From NCBI GenBank assembly GCA_036583965.1, contig JAZBQD010000030.1, positions 112,559,889-112,623,888 of the forward strand: a DNA stretch of 64,000 bases, read 5' to 3'. The notes beneath the pieces were generated by a model. It was not told the origin of the DNA, did no database searches, and saw only the letters and a program-made list of their open reading frames with translations. This document shows, piece by piece, positions 46,836-57,405 of this stretch. Every line of letters starts with the position of its first letter. The first letter of the stretch is position 1. Source of the stretch: Prunella strophiata. Taxonomy: Eukaryota > Chordata > Aves > Passeriformes > Prunellidae. The position numbers and the translations under genes were made by a program.

Positions 46836-47184
46836 GTAAAAGCATCTGCACAGCTGGGGAAAAATGGATTAGACTCCAAAGGGAATTACAGGAGCTCTGG
46901 AGAGGTTTTATCTGTGCATTTTTGGAAAGCCAGTTGGATAAGGCAATTCTGGGAGGTGTCACTGGGCAGCCACATCCTTTCTTAAACTCAAACTTCATCA
47001 AGTCCATCACCATAGAGCCATAAAAAGCTTTTTATGACTTTTCAATCCTGTTGTGTCCATCCTGGAGCAGAGGGCAGCAGGAGCTCCAGGCCTGGGGACC
47101 TCTCATAGGTTTGGTGAGCAACTTCCTAACTGGAAAAATAACTACATAGGTTTGTTTTTTGGTTTTTTTTTTTTCTATTTTCAG
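46836..47184 (+). other. ERG: ERG intron (349 bp)
   Basis: Short intron, donor GTAAAA, acceptor TTTTCAG after a 12-base T run and TTTTCTATTTTCAG. No other feature. Confidence 0.95.
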
Positions 47185-47241
47185 CTACTCAGCCATCATC
47201 CTCAACAGTTCCCAAAACAGAAGACCAGCGTCCTCAGTTAG
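47185..47241 (+). CDS. ERG: ERG coding exon: linker (57 bp)
   Basis: Encodes the end of residue 266 to 284 plus one base of 285: ATQPSSSTVPKTEDQRPQL. A short serine/proline-rich stretch before the ETS domain; the VPKTEDQRPQL part is the same as in human ERG. The acceptor is CTATTTTCAG and the donor TTAG|GTGGGT, both phase 1; 57 bp equals the human exon. Confidence 0.96.
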   Translation, partial: LLSHHPQQFPKQKTSVLS

Positions 47242-48820
47242 GTGGGTGTCATTTGCTTTGAATTCTGCCTGGGTTTGGTGGATATGGTGGGAAGGGCACC
47301 CAAACTGCACAATCTGGTTCAGACCTCTCCAGCTGCAGACCACCAAAACCCCATATGTGAATGGGGTTTGCTCTGCAGCTGGGTTTGGGATGAGTGTAAT
47401 GTTTAAAGGCAGTCAGAACCTTCCAGAATAAAAATGCTATTTAAAAAAAAATCTATCTGCAGTTTGGGTACAAAGATGGAAGGTAGAGATGTCAAAAGAC
47501 ACCAGTAGTTGAGATGCCAGCAGCTGGAAAATGTGCATGAGCCAAAAAAAAATAAAAATGGGGGGAATGGATTACAGCCTACAGAAACTCATCTGAATTT
47601 GGCTCCTGAAACACAACAGGAATATTTGAGGGATTCTCAGTCTGTTGGAAAACTGAGGAGAAAGCAGAAGTTTATGGGTTTGTAGAGTAGTGCTGTAGCA
47701 AAATGGGTGCCTTTTGTGTTTTCAGAGCAGCAAATCCATGGGGTGGGACCTAATCCCTTATTGCAAATTCAGCTGTATTTTGGACAGGTAGCTGGAGAGC
47801 TCTTTAAAGGTCCTGAGTCAGTCATGGCTTTTGTTAACAGCAAAAGGTTAGAAGGAGGAAATAAAAGAGATTTAGAGGATATTCTTAGCTCAGAAGACTC
47901 TGAGCCAGTTTTTATCACATGGATTTTAAATCATTATTCTGGTTTTTGTTAGAGCTAAACAAGACTGTGCATGACTAGGTCTCATTAACTCATGCACAGG
48001 CTGCCTGGGAAGTATTACACTGAATTTTGCCCAAACAGTGCTTTATCTAATCTGGCCTTCCAACCACGAGAATCTTCCTAGAAATATACCAATGATTTAT
48101 GAAAGTCCTGAGGACCTTTTAATGGCTGTGTGTGAGCTGCACAGATTATTTAAACGTGTAAGGAATGTAACCTGGTTGTCTGCTTGGCTGTAAAAGGCAC
48201 AGGGTCACTCAGTGCTTGCAGCCCCTCGCTTTGGCGTTGGTCCTGCTGTCACAGCCCTCCCTTTTTCCCTGTTGGACTTCAGGCCAAAGTAAGTTTTCAT
48301 TTCCAGAGGGAAATACTGAGATGCTGCAGGCATTGTAAGGCTGACAGAGGCTCTTGTGAAAATCCCAGCTGCAGGGTTAATCCAAGAGATCCCTCACTGG
48401 AGTCCAGTGACAAAAGAGAATCATGGAGTCACTGAGGTTGGAGAAGACCTCTGAGGTCATTGAGTGCCCCATCCCCACCTTGTCACCCAGCCCAGAGCAC
48501 TGAGTGCCACCTCCAGGCCTTCCTTGGACACTTGCAGGGATGGGGATTCCACCACCAGAATGCTTCATAGCAAAGTTTACATTCTGAATATAAGCATCTG
48601 CACATTATTACAGTACAAAAAGCAAATGTATGTCCTTGCACACCGAGTTTGAAAGGAAAATATGCAAATTTTGACATGCAGAGGGAGAAAACTGCTCAGG
48701 TGTTGGACCTGCTGTCCCATCAGACAGTGCACACTGCCCCTTACAAGGTTCAGAAATGGTACCTAAAATATTTGACTATGCTGTTGCATGATTTTAAATC
48801 TTTCTTTCACAATTTTGTAG
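47242..48820 (+). other. ERG: ERG intron (1.6 kb)
   Basis: Donor GTGGGT, acceptor CACAATTTTGTAG. It contains one CR1 fragment (48417-48558) and nothing else I recognise. Confidence 0.94.
48417..48558 (-). mobile_element. CR1 LINE 3' fragment, antisense
   Basis: The + strand reads agaatcatggagtcactgag, GACCTCTGAGGTCATTGAGT, ACCTTGTCACCCAGCCCAGA, and ends at GGGATGGGGATTCCACCACC. Confidence 0.85.
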
Positions 48821-48868
48821 ATCCATATCAGATTCTGGGACCGACCAGCAGCAGACTTGCAAATCCAG
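48821..48868 (+). CDS. ERG: ERG coding exon: segment before the ETS domain (48 bp)
   Basis: Encodes the end of residue 285 to 300 plus one base of 301: DPYQILGPTSSRLANP. This small exon adjoins the ETS domain, and in ERG the residues before the domain help hold it in a less active form. The acceptor is ATTTTGTAG and the donor CCAG|GTGAGA, both phase 1; 48 bp as in human. All 16 residues fit the known vertebrate sequence. Confidence 0.97.
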
Positions 48869-49047
48869 GTGAGAAGGGATTTTGGTGATTTAGGAGTCTT
48901 TTCTTTCTTTCACTGCTGAGTGTGCCCACTTCAGCTTTAAGACCAGACCTGGAAGGGGATGTCCCTGATTTTCCCACTCCTCAGGGGGAGCTGATGATAC
49001 CCAGTGTGTTGCAGAATTTCTGAATTACACAAGTGTGAGACTGAGGA

Positions 49048-49100
49048 ATTTAGAATCATTAAGGTTGGAAAGGACCTCCAAAGAGTCCAAGCCTTTGAAG
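49048..49100 (-). mobile_element. Short CR1 LINE tail, antisense
   Basis: TTTAGAATCATTAAGGTTGG followed by AAAGGACCTCCAAAGAGTCC, the reverse complement of a CR1 end, then it fades out. Confidence 0.65.
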
Positions 49101-49435
49101 CTGGAGTTCACTTCAGTTTCCTGAGCATCAGGATTTGGTTAAGGGGTGTCAGAGACCCCATCTGGTTTCCAGTTACCCCTCCAGAAGGGTACAAATCTCT
49201 TAACCACTCCTCATCAGCTGTGTCCCAGATTCTGTTAATCCACAACACAATATCAGACTGGCCTTGATGAATACAAAATTTTGGGATGAAATATATAGGA
49301 AAAAGAAAGCAAAAAACAGGAAAGTATAATCTATTTGCAAATAATAACTGGGTTAAACACTTCAAAAATGTTCTCCCACCTCAAGAAGGCAATGGGGTGC
49401 ATTGTGGATAGGGATGTGTAGCTTAGAATACAGTC

Positions 49436-49505
49436 ACAGACTCACAGAACCACTCAGGTTGGAAAACGCCTCAAGGATCATCAAGTGCAATCTTGGATCA
49501 GAATG
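49436..49505 (-). mobile_element. Short CR1 LINE tail, antisense
   Basis: ACTCACAGAACCACTCAGGT, GGAAAACGCCTCAAGGATCA, then AAGTGCAATCTTGG. Related to CR1 but diverged, with the 5' limit uncertain. Confidence 0.6.
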
Positions 49506-51569
49506 TTTTTGCTAAAGACAAGGGATTTTCTGGGTGATTCAGTACCTCTGCTTGGGAATTGTGCAGATTTCACTGCTCCAAGTCTGCAGTGGACACACTG
49601 TGGCTGTACAGCACCATGATCAACCCCACAGCCCACCACAATGGACTGACATGGTGTGTTCCACTTGTGTCCCTTGCCTGGACAGTCCCAGGGCAAAACA
49701 TTCCTTGTTCCAAACAGATCTCCTCAGCCCCCAGTGACTGTAGGTTCTTTTTACAACAATTTATGGCTGTTCAAGGCCTGAAATTGCCAAGATGCTGATC
49801 AGTTTCCTTTCACTTTCTCCTAAGTGACATCCAGCACAGTTCTAGATTAGCTGACTCTCTAAACAGTTTTGTGTGGCAGAGGAAAGTAATTAAGTGTTAA
49901 GAATAGGATTTTCCAAATGGCCTGAGGTGGTGGAGGTTTCCAGGCAACACTGGTCTTGACTGGAAGAGGGGGCCTGCATCCCTTTAATTTGGTCATAAAT
50001 CATGGCTTGCCAAATTTTATCAAGTGTCCATTTGGTTGACTTCATTACTGTGGAATGACATTAACACGATCTGGATTGGGATGCTTTTTTAACATTTGGA
50101 TATGGAATTCCTCCACGCCATCATTCCTGTGCTTTAACATGTTTTGTGTGTTTATAAATGGGTGGAATTACTCTCTCATTAAAAGGAAATTGACAGCAAC
50201 CATTTATTTTCATAGGACTATATATTACATTTGGAAGGCAAGTGTTTATGTTAGAACATATGTTGGATTGCTTATTCAAAAATTTGTGTTTTGTCCAGTG
50301 CTGAACTGTTTATTGATTTTCAAAGCCTAATCCTCTTGTTATGTTTCATGTATTAAAACTTGCATGCCTTGCTCATACCATGGATTCTTCTGTTTGTTTG
50401 TTTATTTAATGCATGTTAATGGAACAGAAGAAATTCATTAGGGCCAGTTTGGATAAATACAATTTAAATGAATATGGGTTTCAGTTGCACTGAAGTATAA
50501 ACTGCTAATGGGTTTCAGATGCTGCTCTAGCTCGATATTGTAATTGCTACTATAAGCTTTCTAAAGAAAAGCTTGTTTATTATACCCACATAGCTGGTTT
50601 GGATAAGAAAAAAGAAAGAAACCCAACTGATTCCTGGTCAGAGATGTAGTTCAGAGTTAGCACATCCAGGCTGGTTGGCAAATTCTGCTGACACCGTGCT
50701 TGTGAAACAGATTGCATCGCAGGCTGCTTCAGCTGCATTTTGCATCATTTCAGTGCTGCTTTGTTAAGAAATGCTAAGCTTCTAACATGACTATCAGTGG
50801 CAAGGCCCTTTGAAATCTACTTTCACTTGTCTAAAATGGACAAATTTTGTTGCCCTACCTCACTTTTGCAAAGTTCACAGCAGACTAACTATTTTCTTTT
50901 TGCGGTGGAATTGGCAAAGAGTGAGAAAAATACAACAGCAACATTTTACGTCTTAATGTAAAATACTAATTTTAACTCATTTGAAGCAGAATGATGACAA
51001 GGATGTGTTTTATGGACCTTTTCACTGTTCTTGCAGTTGTTTTGCCCTCTGCTTGTATGCAGTGCAACAGCAAGCTAATAAGTTTCCGTTGTGCATTTCC
51101 CCAAATGCTGCAAAGGGATGATATGGTTTGGCACGGGCCCAGCTTGCTCTAAACTTCTCCATTTTGTGTGGGCTCATTCCATAGCAGGGAACATTTAGTT
51201 GCAACATAATGCTGTGAGAACGAGCCGGGTGTTACGCAAGTGAAAGCTGTTTGTGCTGAACTTTGGAGATTAGTTTCCTAAATGAGCGCTGTATTATTTC
51301 CCCATCAATTGTCTGCGCTGAATGACATTGGGTAACAATTAAATCTCCAGTGGAATGGCACTCTGCCACTCACATGAGGGAAAACACGACACATCACAAT
51401 TATCCCCGCTCTTTAGGGCTTTCGTGAGACAGTCCTGGGAGAAGGGGGACTGGTTAATAGAAAGAATTAGGAGCCAATACCACGACATTTCCTAATGGGG
51501 TCCTCGGGGAGCGCCCGCAGAATTGACACCTTGACATTATTAACAGCAGCCTGACATTCCCGCTCTGTT

Positions 51570-52030
51570 CCTCCCCGCAGGCAGCGGGCAGATCCAGCTG
51601 TGGCAGTTCCTGCTGGAGCTGCTGTCGGACAGCTCCAACTCCAACTGCATCACCTGGGAGGGCACCAACGGCGAGTTCAAGATGACGGACCCCGACGAGG
51701 TGGCGCGGCGCTGGGGCGAGCGCAAGAGCAAGCCCAACATGAACTACGACAAGCTGAGCCGCGCGCTGCGCTACTACTACGACAAGAACATCATGACCAA
51801 GGTGCACGGCAAGCGCTACGCCTACAAATTCGACTTCCACGGCATCGCCCAGGCCCTGCAGCCTCACCCCCCGGAGTCGTCCATGTACAAATACCCGTCG
51901 GACCTGCCCTACATGAGCTCGTACCACGCGCACCCGCAGAAGATGAACTTTGTGGCTCCCCACCCCCCTGCCTTGCCCGTGACGTCCTCCAGCTTTTTTG
52001 CCGCCCCCAACCCGTACTGGAATTCGCCGA
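51570..52030. promoter_or_regulatory. ERG: CpG-rich block over the last ERG coding exon
   Basis: CG dinucleotides are dense across the ETS exon (for example GGTGGCGCGGCGCTGGGGCG near 51700) and rare in the surrounding 10 kb. It is an exonic CpG island in the loose sense. Whether it is unmethylated or acts as a promoter cannot be told from sequence. Confidence 0.7.
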
Positions 52031-52101
52031 CTGGAGGGATCTACCCCAACACCAGGCTGCCAGCTGCTCATATGCCTTCTCATCTTGGCACCTACTACTA
52101 A
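51581..52101 (+). CDS. ERG: ERG last coding exon: ETS DNA-binding domain and C-terminus
   Basis: Encodes residues 301-473 and a TAA stop (52099-52101). The ETS domain runs from [11 protein letters not shown] (51592) to RYAYKF (51831), 80 residues, a winged helix-turn-helix that reads GGAA sites. The two arginines of the recognition helix are intact in LSRALRYYY (codons at 51760 and 51769), as are the WxxW-type tryptophans in LWQFLL and ITWEG. After it come [16 protein letters not shown] and a proline- and tyrosine-rich C-terminal activation region ending MPSHLGTYY. The acceptor CTCCCCGCAG enters in phase 1. Third positions are strongly GC-rich, unlike the middle exons. Open frames on the opposite strand (up to 209 residues) are shadows of this composition. 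Confidence 0.99.
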
Positions 52102-53187
52102 GTGGGGTGGGGAGAATGAAACAGCAGGCGAAGCAAAGACGCTTCCTCGCTGGGGTTCGGTCCCTGAGGAGTCGCAATGAACTCTGTTGGAGTGCTCGAA
52201 TTAAAAGTGCCTAAAGAGACAAGTGAAGGTTTGGCTGGGAAAAAAAAAAAAAAAAAAAACCAACAAAAAAACCAAAACCACGTTAAAAATAGATGTCAAA
52301 AAGACTTTTTGTAGTAGGGATTTAAAGGAAATATCCAAGAAGTATTAAGATACTAAAATGTAATGTATATGGGCATCGACTCTGTGGACCAAATGACAAT
52401 AGACTGTTGTAGGTAGAAGCATGAAATGATAAGGAAAACCTACGGAAGCTGGTGGTCTTAAAAAGTTGATAAGCTTGTGTGTAAAGTTTGATATCATGCT
52501 AGTGCAAAACTGGGACTATACTACAGCAATATAAGGATAAGTCTATAGTGACCTAACATGCAGTATATGGATCGTTACAAAAGAGAGGGAAAAGGGAAAA
52601 AAAAAAAGGGGAAAAAAAAGCCTATCTGTATTTAAAAAATAGAAAACATATCAGCAGAAGAGACTGGTTAGTGTGGAAGCTGATTTGGAATAGAACAGCA
52701 GTGTTGTAGTTAATGTCAAACGAGATCCATTCATCAGAGGGAATCAGCTACTCAAACTGTGAAGACAACCCAAACTTTCAGATTCCTTGACAGTTTTACA
52801 GGAACCCTGAGCCAAACGTGGGAAATGAGAATGTGCTGGAGGGCAAGTGTATGATTGTAGATCAGAGGCCTGCACCTGACAGAGGAAGCAGGAAGGAGAA
52901 AGAGGAGGATGAAGGTGGTGAGAAGGGGAGGAAAGAAACTTCTTGACCAGTAGAGACTGAAAAGACTGAAAACTTTGTAGTGTTGGGACTATGAAGAAAC
53001 ACTTGTTTGGACTTGTGAAACATATTGCTCAGTATTATACAATTCCCAGTATTTCAGGAGGAACAGACTTGATTCAGTAGTAATAAAAAGTGGGAAAAAG
53101 GAAAAAGCAGAAGGAGCGAGAAATCAGAACATGCATCTCTTTTCTTTTTTTTTTTTTTTTTTTAGGAAAAAAAAAAAACCAAAGCAA

Positions 53188-53195
53188 AACTGGAA
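53188..53195 (+). promoter_or_regulatory. ERG: Candidate miR-145 site in the ERG 3' UTR
   Basis: AACTGGAA is an 8-base match to the miR-145 seed. miR-145 is reported to act on human ERG; use of this very site in birds is inference. Confidence 0.4.
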
Positions 53196-53573
53196 TTGTG
53201 TCTGATATTTAAAAGCTACCAGTTAGAACCTCATCATTACTAAGGGAGTTTGTTTTCTGTTGGTTAGAGCAAGAGACAACCCCTGACTGCCAGGACCAGA
53301 AATCACCTGAGTATTTTTGTGAGGCGGGCGCCAGTTTTTCTTACCGAGTCGCGAACGCTGTGCGTTTGTCAGAATGAAGTATACAAGTTCAATGTTATTT
53401 TTTTTTTTCCTTTTTATATAATTATTATATAACTTATGCATTTATACACTACGAGTTGATCTCGGCCAACCAAAGACACATACACACACAAAAAAACAAA
53501 CAAACAAAAAAAAAGGGACAATCAAAAAAAACCAAAACTGTTGTGGCCTTGAATTTTAACTCTGTATGCTTAA

Positions 53574-53581
53574 TGTTTACA
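53574..53581 (+). promoter_or_regulatory. ERG: Candidate miR-30 site in the ERG 3' UTR
   Basis: TGTTTACA is the full 8-base match to the miR-30 family seed, 39 bases before the poly(A) signal. It lies in the part of the UTR that looks most like human ERG. Confidence 0.45.
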
Positions 53582-53619
53582 TTATGAACATATTAGTCCT
53601 TAGATTGCAGAATGTATGT

Positions 53620-53625
53620 AATAAA
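53620..53625 (+). terminator. ERG: Poly(A) signal of ERG
   Basis: AATAAA inside GTATGTAATAAAATAAGC, about 1.5 kb after the stop. A second AATAAA at 54107-54112 could serve a longer form. Confidence 0.7.
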
Positions 53626-55881
53626 ATAAGCTTGGCCTAGCATGGCAATTTCAGATTGACACTGTGGTTTGCATTTTTTGTGTGTGACACCCAAGCCAGA
53701 TCTGCTACTCACCAGGTTAAAATAGGCCAGGCTGTCTGGGCTGTGAAAATGTAGGAGCAAACAGCCTGGGTTTAAAGTGCACAGGTGCTGTGTATCTTCT
53801 TTTCCAGAGAGTTCTGCTGAAACACTTCCAGCCCTTCTTCATCAGTGCCTTGCCATCCCTGTGCTGAGCTTCTCTGGCCCAGAGATTGCAACCATCCCCA
53901 ATTAATTCACCAACAGCTCCACACCCAAGGCTGGAAATGAAGCCTGAGGGAGGGCCTCTAAGGAAGAGTATTCCTGCTCAGAAATTATCTTTTATTGTCA
54001 TGAATTTATGCTGCAAAATCTCAGCCTGAGGTGTACCTTCCTCCTGAATCATGTGTTGAATTGCTTTTCCCCCTTTCCCTTAATGCATTCTGTATTATTA
54101 TTAGTAAATAAAGTGAATAATGAATAATTTCCATTATTCCCCACTTCAGAATAGAGTGTATGGCAGCCTTGTTCATTTGGCATTGCAGCCCATCCTGGCT
54201 GTTTACAAAGGGCAGGGTTTTTTATTTTTCTCTTCTAGCTTTAGAGGCTTCCCACTCTGTACCCTGGGCCCCAAAACTGCATCTGGTGCCTCCTGGCATA
54301 AATCCATTCTTTCCCAACACCATCTGAAGAACTGGTCTGGAAAATCATCCCTGACATTTATGAGTGGCTCTCCACAGTGTTTGCTGCAGGAATCCCAGAC
54401 AGCTCAGCCCTCTGTATCCCTCATTTTTGCTATCCTTTTGTGTCTATTTTCCCAGAAAGAACTGGTGTGGTTTCAGGTTTTATAGGAAATGTTCTGCATA
54501 TCCATTTTTTGGGGAGCAATGGGACCCAACTCACCAGGTTTTGTGTTAGGAGTGTCTTGGTGGCAGTTTATAAGCACAGGATTGTGTTACCAATGTGTGA
54601 GACATGAGCAGGGAAATAAGTACTGTAAGGCCATATTTCTAAAAAAAAAAAAAAAAAAAAAAACAAGCAAAATATGAACTATTTGAACTATTGGAAAAAG
54701 TCAGTCACTATTTTAGAAAGTTATGGAGTTATGGCAGGCTACGTGTGACTTTAAGGGTAATAATTTGCCTTTCAATGGAAATAAATCCACAGATCCTCAC
54801 TACCTGCTTCATGTATACTTCCAACCCAAAATGGTAAGTGTATTTTTGAACCAGCTTTTAATTAAACACTAAAAATCCAGATTTAAATCAGGTCTTTGTT
54901 TGGATGGGCAAGGATGTGCCTGGAGGCCTCCAGAGCATCCCCAGTGCTCATGGGGCTGCCACAAAATGTCCAGATTTTGGTACAAGACTGCTGTCCTGAG
55001 CAATGGGAGCAGCATCCTGGCACTGGGGCCAGATTCTGGGACAGGGATGGAGCCATAAGAGACATTCAGTGAGGCTCACACAAACCCCAAGACCTTGGCT
55101 GGATCTTCTCTTTGCCACTTAGCACCTGACAGCACAGCCCTGATGTGCCCACATTTGCAGAAATTGGTAATATTAATGACCTTAGCCCTTTATTTAAATC
55201 AGAGTTTTTTCAAAGTCAGTTGTCAGCCAAGCTGCAAACCTTGCCCAAATTCCAAAGAATCTGCACTTGGTACCTCAAATTCCACAAGCCTTTTAAACTG
55301 CCCACAGATCATCAGGGATTCAGACTCTTCTGAAAGTTTTCAATCTCAGACTATTTCTTGCCCCAGCTAAAATATAATTTAAAAATAAATTTCTCACTAC
55401 ATGTGCATTAAAGATAAAATAAACCATTTTACTTACCTATGTCATATGATTAGTCATCCCATGATCTTTTTCTGTGCCATCTTCTCAAGTTTTGGTCACA
55501 TCAGGAAAATAGTCTCTGATGATGTAAATTGCTGGTTAGTCAGAAAGGGCACCTCATCCATCCAAAGGGTTTGGTTCATTCCTGACTGAATTTTACCTCC
55601 TGATGCAACACAAATCCTTCATTCCCTCTCTGGGCAGTGGTGGGAGTGCTTGGATATCTTCACAGCAGATCCTGCCTGCATCCTCCAAAGTGTCCTGGCT
55701 CTGCTGCTGTCCCCTGGGTGCTGTGACCTCTCCTTGGGGGCACTGGCAGCTGGAGGCACATCAGGGCATGACCCAGCATGAGCTCAGATTGAAGAAAGGT
55801 TAATGAAAATATTTTGAGATGGTTAATGAGGATATTTGGGGCAACTGGAATGCGGAAAATTACTTCAAAATTGAATTTTAT

Positions 55882-56170
55882 GGTATCACAGAGTGGTTTG
55901 GGTTGGAAGGGAAATAAAGGTTCCAACAGGGACACCTTCAACTATCCCAGGGTGCTCCAAGCCCCAGTGTCCAACCTGGCCTTGGACACTTCCAGGGATC
56001 CATGGGCACCCTGTGCCAGGGCCTGCCCACCCTCACAGGGAAGAAATTCTTCCTAATATCCCATTTAACCCTCCTTTCTGTCAGTTTGAAGCCATTCTTC
56101 TTGTCCTGGCACCCCAGGCTCTTGTAAAAAGTCCCTCTCCATCTTTCTTGTCAGCTCCCTCCCCAGCAGT
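55882..56170 (-). mobile_element. CR1 LINE 3' fragment, antisense
   Basis: The + strand reads tatcacagagtggtttgggt, CCAAGCCCCAGTGTCCAACC, GGGCCTGCCCACCCTCACAG, TTCTTCCTAATATCCCATTT, then CAGTTTGAAGCCATTC. Typical antisense CR1 order. Confidence 0.88.
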
Positions 56171-56996
56171 TTTTTTTAAAGGGCACATATTTTCAAGAAA
56201 ACTAAAAAACACTCAGGGTTCTTAGAACAGGAATTGATGAGATGTCCTTTTAAATCACTGGACTGAGGACTTCTCAAAACCAGGCTCAGAAAATTTTGGG
56301 GTTGCGTGCTGGAATATTGGTCCAGTGTATATTTTATAAAAACCTAAGGGGCAGAATAATTTTCTGTGCCCAATCCTAGAAGCAGTGAAGAATTCTGCTT
56401 GGGAAACATCCATCCATCTCATTATAACAAAACTATTTTCTACTGTACATTTACTGGTGTTTCCTTAACCTTCTCCTTTGAAATTGTCTCAATTCCAGGG
56501 TATTTCCACCCATTCCCATTACAGCAGAGCCCAACACATCTCATTGTCAAAGAGAGGTGGATGGTTGTTTTCTTTTTGTTTTCCTGCCATTTCTGTATTT
56601 TGCAATTCCTTGTGATTGCACTCCCCATGCATCACCCTCCAGAGTTCTTTGCCTGTCTCAGTGTTTACAGCTTTCCAAATGTTTGTGGTTTGTTATCACG
56701 CTCCCTTTGGGTGTTTGCCAAGCTTAGACATATTCCACTTCACAGACCTATCCCTCTTCTTCTCTGGCAATTGTTAATGTGCCCTTCTTCTTTTTCTTTT
56801 GGTTTTTTTTTTTTTTTTTTTCCTTTTTCCCCGCCTGTCTCCCCTGCACATTGCCAGACCTGATCCTGTCTAAACCATTCCCATCTAGGAGTTTTTTGAC
56901 TGCACCTCCATCCCACTGGGGTCTGTTCTTCCCATCAAACAGCTGATGCACTTTTAGTCCCACCTGAGTGAAAGGTGAGCAGCTTGAGCAGCTAAA

Positions 56997-57047
56997 AGAT
57001 GGATTTCCATCTTTCTTTGGAAAAGAAAGATGGATTTCCATCTTTCC
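56997..57047. repeat. Pair of short palindromes in direct repeat
   Basis: AGATGGATTTCCATCTTTC occurs at 56997 and again at 57028. The second copy is part of a perfect inverted repeat, GAAAGATGGA / TCCATCTTTC, around a TT centre (57025-57046). The two copies with the middle CTTTGGAAAAG can also pair with each other as a longer hairpin. Confidence 0.85.
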
Positions 57048-57269
57048 ATTTCTTTCTTTGGAGCTTCCTTCTTGTGAGAAGAAAAGCCTCCTTTCCTCAG
57101 GTGTCTCCACCAGCAGACCACTGGGAAGTTTTTCCAGACTCTTGGAGTGAAATTGCTGCACTGGTTCCACCAGCTCATCCTGCCCCAAAAAAGTGTCTCT
57201 TCATTTCCAGTTTTCTTCATGCTGAAGGTGTCATTTTTCTCCTCAGAAAATTTAAAATCTGCTCTGCAG

Positions 57270-57405
57270 AGAATCACAAGCTTGAAGAATCATCAAGCTT
57301 GGAAGAAACCTTCAAGCTCATCCAGTCCCACTGACACCCCAGAACTGCCAGCATCACCCCAAAACCATGTCCCCAAATTCCACATCCAGATGCCAGATTG
57401 GGTAC
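57270..57405 (-). mobile_element. Diverged CR1 LINE fragment, antisense
   Basis: GAATCATCAAGCTTGGAAGA, ACCTTCAAGCTCATCCAGTC, then AAAACCATGTCCCCAAATTC, CACATCCAGATGCC. This follows the order of an older CR1 subfamily read antisense. Confidence 0.7.

Larger units (their letters stand above)
48869..51580 (+). other. ERG: ERG intron (2.7 kb)
   Basis: Donor GTGAGA, acceptor CTCCCCGCAG. Short CR1 fragments lie at 49048-49100 and 49436-49505. The second half (50050-51580) has no repeat that I can recognise and is a candidate for conserved non-coding sequence. Confidence 0.95.
52102..53650 (+). other. ERG: ERG 3' UTR
   Basis: Follows the TAA and runs to the poly(A) signal below. It includes A-rich runs (52239-52258 and around 53165) and a T run (about 53142-53163), and it is free of CR1. 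The segment around 53560-53650 is like the corresponding part of human ERG mRNA as I recall it. Similarity seems to go on a little past the signal, so longer transcripts are possible. Confidence 0.85.

Noticed and set aside
51454..52083. A 209-residue antisense frame over the ETS exon, and a 204-residue frame at 51600-52214 on the + strand
   Set aside because: Both lie on the CpG-rich ERG exon in the wrong frame. GC-rich exons often give such shadows, and the sense frame is a known protein.
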